The notes under the pieces are model-generated. The model made no database searches and was not told where the DNA came from. It saw only the letters and a list, made by a program, of their open reading frames with translations. A stretch of DNA of 64,000 nucleotides. Origin: an uncultured Acidobacteriota bacterium (GTDB lineage: Bacteria; Acidobacteriota; Blastocatellia; RBC074). Below, in pieces: positions 58,301-64,000 of this stretch. The translations under genes were made by a program, and so were the position numbers. The stretch covers positions 1-64,000 of the forward strand of contig CADECP010000010.1 in NCBI GenBank assembly GCA_902825875.1, given 5' to 3'. How positions within the stretch are numbered: position 1 is the stretch's first letter; each line of letters opens with the position of its first letter.

Positions 58301-59184
58301 CCAAAACGTCCGCCGAACTGATTCAGAATGATGACATCGCGCGGCGCAGTGGTGAAACCCGGCTTCGGCGCGGAATCGCGGTTGTTGAACCAGTAATTGG
58401 CGTTCAACCAGGGATTGCGATGATATTCGTACAAACTGCCGGTGTACTGATTGGTTCCGCCACGAGTGACGAATTTGATCTGAACCGCGCCTTCGCCCGC
58501 GCTTTCTGCGCCTGGGGTGGCGGTCGAAACGGTCACTTCGTCAACGGCATCCAAACGCGGACGAACGTAGGTGAAAAATCCGTCGGACGATTTCAGGATG
58601 TTGTCCTGAACGTTGACGCCGTCCATCGTGATGTTCAGCGAACCTTTGGGTAGACCGTTGATGGTCGAGGTACGCGGGCGTCCGGGCGTGTTGGTTCCAG
58701 GCAGCAACAAAACCAGATCAAGCGCGTCGCGCGAAGCCAGCGGCGTTTCTGTAATCTGGCGACCGGTAATCGTCGTGCTGACGTTCGCGGATTGAGTTTG
58801 CAGAACTTCCGCGCCGCCCTGAACGACAACCGATTCGCTGGCCGCGCCGATTTCCAGTGTCACGTTCACCGTTGAAGGCACGCCAACGTCCAGTTTGACA
58901 TCCTGCACAACGGCTTTTTTGAAGCCTTGAGCTTCGACCGTCACGGTGTAAACGCCTGATCCCAGCGAAGGAACGCTGTAAGCGCCGCTGCCGGAAGACG
59001 AAACTTTGAATTCCGCGCCCGTGCCGTTGTTTTTAACAGTCACGGAAGCGCCGGAAATGACAGCACCGTTCTGGTCTGTGACAGAACCGGCAATCGTGGA
59101 AGTTGTTCCTTGCGCGAAAGCCGCGACGCTGGCCGACAGCGCAAGCAACATTACGGTCATGAACCTAAGCAAATTGCTTTTCAT
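55303..59184 (-). CDS. TonB-dependent receptor with carboxypeptidase-regulatory domain (Oar-like), copy B
   Basis: A 1293-residue paralogue of copy A with the same order of parts: signal (MKSNLLRFMTVMLLALSASVAAFAQG), CarboxypepD_reg domain (TIAGSVTDQNGAVISGASVTVKNNGTGAEFKVSSSGSGAYSVPSLGSGVY), plug (SANVSTTITGRQITETPLASRD), barrel ending GGRLIQLVGRINF. The ATG at 59184 follows GAGGGG. Together with the divergent PL26-like lyase it looks like a polysaccharide-uptake set. Copy A and copy B probably arose by tandem duplication; the broken receptor at 46.7-50.9 kb is more distantly related. Confidence 0.95.
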   Translation of the reverse strand: MKSNLLRFMTVMLLALSASVAAFAQGTTSTIAGSVTDQNGAVISGASVTVKNNGTGAEFKVSSSGSGAYSVPSLGSGVYTVTVEAQGFKKAVVQDVKLDVGVPSTVNVTLEIGAASESVVVQGGAEVLQTQSANVSTTITGRQITETPLASRDALDLVLLLPGTNTPGRPRTSTINGLPKGSLNITMDGVNVQDNILKSSDGFFTYVRPRLDAVDEVTVSTATPGAESAGEGAVQIKFVTRGGTNQYTGSLYEYHRNPWLNANYWFNNRDSAPKPGFTTAPRDVIILNQFGGRFGGPIKIPKLFDGKDKAFFFVNYEEFRIPEQTTRQRTILSEQARSGVFRYGTNGSVNLYTLAAANGHTSTADPTIAKLLQDIRTSTTQTGAVQSLADPNLERFTFTNQGGQTRYFPTVRLDFNLTEKHKLENVWNYQLFTGLVDFLNGTDPTFPNFPNQGFQGSNRFSNTIALRSTLTPTIVNEARFGITGGTVLFFPNVNRGQFTGSLANQDGFNIGIGAAGITSATVSTTPSRRNAPVQTFTDTLTWTRGSHSMSFGGSFTNINFWSWSQAQVPGITLGVDATDPAVSMFTAANFPGASATDLTNARNIYAVLTGRVTAVTANAILNEKSLEYTYLGANVQRGRQREFGLFAQDSWRVNPNLTLTGGVRWEVQMPFQAKTDVYSQTSFNELFGISGPGNLFKPGTQTGKVTQFTQFSAETNPYNVDYNNFAPSLGFAWTPRPSGGIMSKVFGDGGQTVFRGGYSIAFNREGLNVFTSILASNPGLSIVASKNLALGNLGTLPVLFRDKSRLAPPSFQTKPVFPNEGAITNSANAFNPNLQLGYVQSWSFGMQREINKDTVIEARYVGNRGVKLWQQFNLNEVNIVENGFLNEFRLAQANLQANIAAGRGANFRYAGPNTGTAPLPIMLAFMTGQAASAAGVATNYGSANFANATFVNALAANGPAVGTFTNNFITNAGFRGNGIAAGLPANFFIVNPGKLGGAFSIENNGRTSYDSLQVELRRRLSKGLLVQGNYTFANAFTNAFASSSVVSGQPSTFRDMSLSKTVSPFNVTHAFKVNWIYELPFGKGQLIGGGAGKALDRMIGGWEFHGAARVQSGTPFNFGNVQLVGMTREDLQEQVKMRFDDAGRVAYFLPQDIIDNTRRAFNVSSTSATGFSTLGAPTGRFISPASSRGCIESFTGQCGSTNLVLYGPRFSRYDLSIVKKTRITERVNFEFRAEFLNAFNHINFIVGNPANDTNVIGGFANATFGQVTQAYRDLSTTNDSGGRLIQLVGRINF

Positions 59185-59917
59185 TGTGATTCCCCTCTTT
59201 AGAAGATGTTTTGTAAGAGTTTACTGTTCCCACTTGGCCTTACCGGCTAACGCATTGCTCTTTAATCACCTGAAATCTGAATCAATTGAGCGTAAGCGCG
59301 AATGGCCAATACTTGCTTAACGTAAATTCCTTCACCTGAAAATCTGATTTTGTGTAGATAGTTGTTTCGTTCGGACGAACTGTGAGAGTAAAACGTCAAA
59401 TTTCAGGCAAGCACTATGCCCCAGACATGATTGTGACAGCGAGATTGATAGAACAAGATTTACAGGCTTGAGGTGTTGATTGACCTGAGCCACATGTCCA
59501 TTTTTCTGAACAAGATTGATTTTTTCGGATTTGCCACAAAATGGAATCCATTTTGTGAAGCTCAGTCAGACTGAATCACGAAAATTTCACCATTGATGGA
59601 GAAGCTCTTTCCGAACCGGAAATTCGTGTGTTATGGTGCAGCCCGTCTTAAACCGGCGTCTGAAAATTCCGCGAGGCGCTTGATTACTATCTCAAAAATT
59701 CAGAATTAACTGTCCGTCACGGTAGGCGTGGTGCTGCTCTATGAACCCTACTTTTGTTCGGGCAATGGCTATTTCAAAAGTTTTCATTCATAGCCTGTTC
59801 GCCCGCTCAAGCTCTGAATCACATTTCGGGAAACCTGCTGCGTCCCCAGTCTACACAGGTCCCGACAGTACACACCTGCGCTCAATCAAACTCCCCTGCC
59901 AATTTCCACATCGGATA
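59185..59917. other. Divergent regulatory region between the receptor and the lyase
   Basis: About 730 bp, AT-richer than the genes. It holds two dyad symmetries: CACAAAATGG and CCATTTTGTG separated by 3 nt (59535-59557), and TCAGTC/GACTGA around one base (59562-59574). Both sit between the start of receptor copy B and the lyase gene and are good operator candidates. A 5' extension of the lyase reading frame reaches 59741 but carries no signal. Confidence 0.5.
59535..59574. promoter_or_regulatory. Two dyad operator candidates between TonB receptor and PL26-like lyase
   Basis: The first is a perfect 10-3-10 inverted repeat (CACAAAATGG, AAT, CCATTTTGTG; 59535-59557); the second a perfect 6-1-6 one (TCAGTC, A, GACTGA; 59562-59574). 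Their close spacing and position between divergent genes fit a dimeric regulator, but no regulator is encoded next to them. Confidence 0.55.
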
Positions 59918-62900
59918 ATGGCTATGATTTTCGAAGCATCGCGTTCCGCAGTAATTCGCTCCATTGTGTTTGTTTCTTTGTTCGGCTGGCTGATCGTCCA
60001 GCTTCCCGCAAGTTTCAACTCCTCGCATTCACAAGCCCGGCAAAACCAACTGGAAAAGGTGGAAGAATTTCGCGTGGCGCTGAATGTGGTCAACGCGGCT
60101 TTACCGGTCACAATCGGAGTCCCGCTCGGCGAAGCGGCCAATGTCACGGATGTTGCCGCGCTGTCCGTAACCGACGGCGCAGGCAATGTCGTGCCTTCGC
60201 AATTCAGAGTCCTGGCGCGTTGGGCAGCGCCCGCCAGTCAAACCGCCCGACCGATCAAATGGCTGCTGACGGATTTCAAACCGGTTTCGACAGGAGCGCA
60301 TTTTCTGACGCGGGCGACTCAATCGGCACAGCCAAACAAGACGATTTCAGTCAGCGAATCCGCAGGCGTTTTTCGCGTCAGCAATTCGCAATTGGCGATT
60401 GAGTTCACGCGGCAGGGCGATTCTCTGCTGAACAGTTTCAAACTTGGCGGTACTGAACAACTTCGCGCGCCGGTGTCGGCGCAAATGAGTTTGCCGCGTC
60501 GTGTTTTGATCAATCAATTGAACGCCACACCGGACACGGTGACGGTGACAGACACGACGCTGCTAAAAGTTGGTGACGAGGCGAGATTCGAGCACGTCTC
60601 CTTGCTGCAATGGGATGCAACAGCGGGTAGTGCCCGCCTCGTCACCGCTGATAAAAGCTTCGCCGCCGGTCGTCGTTACCGCGTCGGCGAAGGCAGCCAA
60701 CAAGAAGAAGTCACAGTCAGCGCAGCCGATCCCGGGGACCTGAAAACTGCCACGCCGCTGCGGTTCAATCATCCGGCGGGAACCGTCATACGCGATCTGA
60801 GCATCGAACAGGAACGCGCCACCATCAGGGAAATCAACGGCCAGATTGTCCGGTTCAATGCGCCGCTGAAAGTCGCACATTCGCTCGGCGAAAAGATGAT
60901 CGTCGTTGGCGCGCAGGATGAAACCGTCACTGCCAGCGTCGAAAAAACTTCGATCGAAGAATCGAACAACCTGCGCGTCGTCGTTCGCCAAGACGGCGTG
61001 TTCAAAATCGGCGGCCAACGAGTTCCGCCCAAACTGGCTTTCACCATTCGTTATTACCTGTACGCCGACCAACCGTTTGTTCGCGTTCGGCTGCGAATTA
61101 TGAACAACGGCGCTTTCGGATTCGGCGCTTACAGCGGAGGGCCTTCGCCATTTGCCGAACACGTTTTGCTGCGAAGTTTGTCCGTATTGTTGCCGACAGC
61201 TTCAGCGTCGAACGACAAAGTTCAGGTGTTGAAATCCGGCGAAGCTCGTAACCGATTGGCCAATCGGCAAAGCGGCGCTTCGTTGGTGGCTGGCCAGATC
61301 GAAATCGCCGTGCCGGAGTTTGTCGAAAACTATCCGAAAGCCCTGACCGGCAACCGCGAAGGTCTTCGATTCGACATTTTGCCTGACACTGGCGAAGACC
61401 ACATCTTCGACGGCGCGCGCGCCAAAACTACGGACTTTTATCTTGGCCGCAACACGATTGCCGCTCGCGCGTTGACCAATTCGCCCAACGCGACGCTCGA
61501 ACCGGCGTACATCGCTGCGACCGGAGCCGTTCGCGCCGCTTTTGTCGAACGCCGAAACTGGCAAACGACTTTTGAAAATGACCCGCGACTGATTGAAGCC
61601 GCCGCGCGAATGGAACGCATGCTGGCTGTCAGTTACTCGGTCGAATCCGCCGAAGCCGCCGGCGGAGTTACGGCTCAATCGGCATTTGAATATCGTTTGC
61701 GCGGCGAACAAGGCGAACAATTCGGCTGGCGCAATTTTGGCGATTTGGCCTGGGGCGATGGTTACGCGAACGTGCATTACGATTTGCCGTTTGTCGTGTT
61801 GCGCGAAGCCTTGCGAACCGGCGACGTTCGCGCGTTTCAACTGGGCGGCGAAATGGCTCGGTATCGAGCCGATTGGGGACAATTCCGCGCGGACGATTTA
61901 CCGAACGAAAACTGGAATTTGCGCGGAATGGCGTTTTACGAAAAAGGCGATCACGGCAGCGCCCGCGAACCGGTTCCCAGTCACACCTGGATCGAAGGCA
62001 TGTGGTTGTATTGGGCGTTGACCGGCGACGAAGCCGTCCGCGAATCCGCGCTGGAAGGCAGCGAAGCCTTTGCGCGCGTCAATTTCACTTACGACAGCGC
62101 GCTCAGTTGGAACGAATCCCGCTGGATCGGATGGCCTACGCTGGGATTGATGGCGGCGTATCGTTACACCGGCGAATCACGTTACCTCAACAAAGCCCGC
62201 GAAAACGTCAACCTGATCGTCCAAACCGAAGAGAGTTTTGGCCGCAAAGGATTTTATGTCGGCAAAAACCCTGGCCAGCCGAACATTCAACCTTGGATGT
62301 GGACTGGTTACACGCAACTCGGCGTGATTGATTATTGGCGAGAAACCGGCGACACGCGCGTAGCTGAATATCTGGTTCGACTGGCTGATTGGCTTGTCGC
62401 CAAAGGCAGCGACAATCCTCCGCTGAAACCCGGCGTGACGCTCAGCGACGGCAGTTACCTGCCCGCGGGAATGTCTTATTTCTGGTATCAGGACAAAATC
62501 GCCGAAGACCGTTCGGTCGGATTGGCCGGATTCAGTTTGCCCGTGCTGACCGCCGCCGCGCGAATTTCCGGACGCGAAGATTTCCGCGAACGCGCCAAAC
62601 AACTTTTCCGCGATTATGCGTTTTACCGCGACCTGCCCGATGGTCGAGCCGTTGCGCCATCAACGCGCGCGGTCATCAATTTTCGTTCGCTGCAATTTCC
62701 AGGCTCTTCGCCCAAAGCCTACGGCCAGATGGGATTGATTCTGTCCGACGTGTTGCCGGAATTTGCCAATTCGATTGTCACGCCCAAAACAATTCCGCTT
62801 GGCCCAACGCCTCGCCGCGAAGACCCGAAACCGGTTGATCCGGCGACGTTGGCGAATGTGGCGTTGAATCGTCCGGCAACGGCTTCCAGCACGCGCGTCT

Positions 62901-63958
62901 GGCCGGACACCATCGGAATTCCCGCTGCGGCAAACGACAATCAGCTTCGCGCTTCTGGCAAGTTGTCCATCTGGCATTCCGAATCGAACACAGGCAAAGC
63001 CGAATGGTGGCAGGTTGATCTTGGCCGGGCGTACAAAATCGAACTGATAGAAATTCTTTTCCGCGCGGATCAGGATCAACCGCTGACCCGCCGCAATTTT
63101 GAAGTGCGCGCGTCGAACGATGCGGCGTTTGGCAGCTTCGCCGTGTTGGCCGCGCAAAACGAACTCGCAGTTCCCCCAGGACAAAACTGGCGGGCCGAAC
63201 CGACCGAACTCGGCAGCTATCGGTTTGTGCGGGTACAGAAAACGAAGATTGATCGTGACCCGTTCGGCAACGCTTTCTTCAATCTGGGAGAGGTGCGCTT
63301 GATGGCGCAACCCTTTCGTGAAGCCACGCCCACTCCCACGCCGCCGCTCGCCTTTCCGCCGACGACCTTGGCGCAATTGAAAGCCGCTCGGTTGCTGGTC
63401 GGACAAAGTTTGAGTTTCGCGCTGGCCACCAAAAATCAAAATGGTCAGCCGCTGGAAATCACCGCTTACAACCTGCCTGAAAATTCCAGCTTCGATTCGG
63501 CCAGCGGAAAGTTCTGGTTTACGCCAACTTCCGCTCAAGCCGGCAATGTTTATCAAATCAGTTTTCGTTCTCTTGCGGCTGGCAATCAGGATTCGCTGGT
63601 GCGAATGGACGTGGCAGTAACGATTGACGGAGCGCCGGTCGTGAAATTGATTTCGCCGAATTTCAGCACGCGACTGACCACAGACCAGAAAACGCTGGTG
63701 GCGTGGGCGATTCCGCAATCGGCGCAAATTGTCGGAATTCAAGTGCGGCTTTCGACTGACGGCGGAGCCAGCTATCCGACGGTGATCGCCAATCTGCCCG
63801 GTTCGGCCAATCAATTTCAGTGGCAGGTTCCACGTCTTGCTGCCAGCAATCGCTCGTCGGTAAGGTTGTTGGCCAAAGCCATTGATGCCGAACAGCGCGT
63901 CGGCGTGGATTATTCAAAACAGGATTTGCGCGTCACGCTGGGCAGTCCGCAGCGGTGA
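59918..63958 (+). CDS. Exo-rhamnogalacturonan lyase-like (PL26/PcRGLX) secreted multidomain protein
   Basis: A 1346-residue protein with an N-terminal membrane/signal segment (SAVIRSIVFVSLFGWLIVQLPASF). A PcRGLX-type N-terminal domain (FRVALNVVNAALPVTIGVPLGEA through WLLTDFKP) leads into an alpha/alpha toroid with PVPSHTWIEGMWLYWALTGDEAVRESALEGSEAF and YRYTGESRYLNKARENVNLIVQTEE. A galactose-binding (F5/8-type) domain at about 979-1130 includes NRPATASSTRVWPDT and EWWQVDLGRAYKIELIEILF. A cadherin-like Ig domain at about 1158-1235 and a beta-rich end follow. It probably cleaves rhamnogalacturonan or a similar pectic glycan outside the cell, feeding the neighbouring receptor. ATG codons at 59918 and 59924 both fit; the frame also runs up to 59741. 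Confidence 0.78.
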   Translation: MAMIFEASRSAVIRSIVFVSLFGWLIVQLPASFNSSHSQARQNQLEKVEEFRVALNVVNAALPVTIGVPLGEAANVTDVAALSVTDGAGNVVPSQFRVLARWAAPASQTARPIKWLLTDFKPVSTGAHFLTRATQSAQPNKTISVSESAGVFRVSNSQLAIEFTRQGDSLLNSFKLGGTEQLRAPVSAQMSLPRRVLINQLNATPDTVTVTDTTLLKVGDEARFEHVSLLQWDATAGSARLVTADKSFAAGRRYRVGEGSQQEEVTVSAADPGDLKTATPLRFNHPAGTVIRDLSIEQERATIREINGQIVRFNAPLKVAHSLGEKMIVVGAQDETVTASVEKTSIEESNNLRVVVRQDGVFKIGGQRVPPKLAFTIRYYLYADQPFVRVRLRIMNNGAFGFGAYSGGPSPFAEHVLLRSLSVLLPTASASNDKVQVLKSGEARNRLANRQSGASLVAGQIEIAVPEFVENYPKALTGNREGLRFDILPDTGEDHIFDGARAKTTDFYLGRNTIAARALTNSPNATLEPAYIAATGAVRAAFVERRNWQTTFENDPRLIEAAARMERMLAVSYSVESAEAAGGVTAQSAFEYRLRGEQGEQFGWRNFGDLAWGDGYANVHYDLPFVVLREALRTGDVRAFQLGGEMARYRADWGQFRADDLPNENWNLRGMAFYEKGDHGSAREPVPSHTWIEGMWLYWALTGDEAVRESALEGSEAFARVNFTYDSALSWNESRWIGWPTLGLMAAYRYTGESRYLNKARENVNLIVQTEESFGRKGFYVGKNPGQPNIQPWMWTGYTQLGVIDYWRETGDTRVAEYLVRLADWLVAKGSDNPPLKPGVTLSDGSYLPAGMSYFWYQDKIAEDRSVGLAGFSLPVLTAAARISGREDFRERAKQLFRDYAFYRDLPDGRAVAPSTRAVINFRSLQFPGSSPKAYGQMGLILSDVLPEFANSIVTPKTIPLGPTPRREDPKPVDPATLANVALNRPATASSTRVWPDTIGIPAAANDNQLRASGKLSIWHSESNTGKAEWWQVDLGRAYKIELIEILFRADQDQPLTRRNFEVRASNDAAFGSFAVLAAQNELAVPPGQNWRAEPTELGSYRFVRVQKTKIDRDPFGNAFFNLGEVRLMAQPFREATPTPTPPLAFPPTTLAQLKAARLLVGQSLSFALATKNQNGQPLEITAYNLPENSSFDSASGKFWFTPTSAQAGNVYQISFRSLAAGNQDSLVRMDVAVTIDGAPVVKLISPNFSTRLTTDQKTLVAWAIPQSAQIVGIQVRLSTDGGASYPTVIANLPGSANQFQWQVPRLAASNRSSVRLLAKAIDAEQRVGVDYSKQDLRVTLGSPQR

Positions 63959-64000
63959 GGCGGGTAAATGAGTGAAGTGATGAAAGGGTGAAAAGGCGGT

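Overview
The window most resembles a chromosome segment from an Acidobacteriota, probably a Blastocatellia-like member. This is inferred from gene families, because no rRNA or other phylogenetic marker is present. The signs are very large TonB-dependent receptors with an N-terminal carboxypeptidase-regulatory domain (three loci, one broken), a secreted family with a W..W..SPW signature, a lone pair of EutN/CcmL microcompartment vertex proteins, a GrdB-like selenoprotein, and many long imperfect palindromes between genes. No tRNA, rRNA, CRISPR array or intact insertion sequence was seen.

Layout. 1-7.2 kb: a Roco (Roc-COR) GTPase with a damaged leucine-rich-repeat N-terminus, an LpxL-type acyltransferase, a HAD phosphatase, a WYL regulator, a DinB-fold protein and a one-chain DarT-DarG toxin-antitoxin fusion. 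7.2-10.3 kb: purQ-purL. 10.5-17.2 kb: a minus-strand operon running TolC, RND pump, membrane-fusion lipoprotein, exported Fe/Mn superoxide dismutase. 17.3-25.4 kb: a PPOX-fold protein, a receiver-HATPase fusion next to adenosine deaminase, secreted and Uma2 proteins, an M14 metallopeptidase and a GNAT enzyme. 25.4-29.3 kb: recG, then a translationally coupled AAA ATPase/DUF4276 pair that looks like a defence module. 29.4-31.6 kb: YjbQ, a small encapsulation-peptide-like protein, two BMC-P shell proteins and a divergent HAD phosphatase. 31.6-36.6 kb: a MITE-like element, a lamin-tail/DUF11 secreted protein and a GH63-like glycosidase. 36.7-38.8 kb: a GrdB-family selenoprotein with in-frame UGA and a SECIS-like hairpin, overlapping an NCS2 purine permease. 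38.9-46.7 kb: an ABC-2 permease, thyA, two oxidoreductases and two secreted proteins. 46.7-50.9 kb: a TonB receptor gene broken into two end fragments around an AT-rich insert carrying a glycine-triplet secreted protein. 51-64 kb: two full-length tandem TonB receptors and a divergent PL26-like exo-rhamnogalacturonan lyase, which together look like a carbohydrate-uptake locus.

The three observations most worth following are the selenoprotein (UGA at 37215-37217 with hairpin 37226-37250), the DarT-DarG fusion (5984-7159) and the variety of palindromic repeats. One palindrome sits in frame inside the RND pump gene and another recurs in two gene-gene gaps. Purine metabolism recurs (purL, purQ, adenosine deaminase, NCS2 permease), but these genes are not in one operon. 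All family calls come from reading motifs in the translations; no database search was run.
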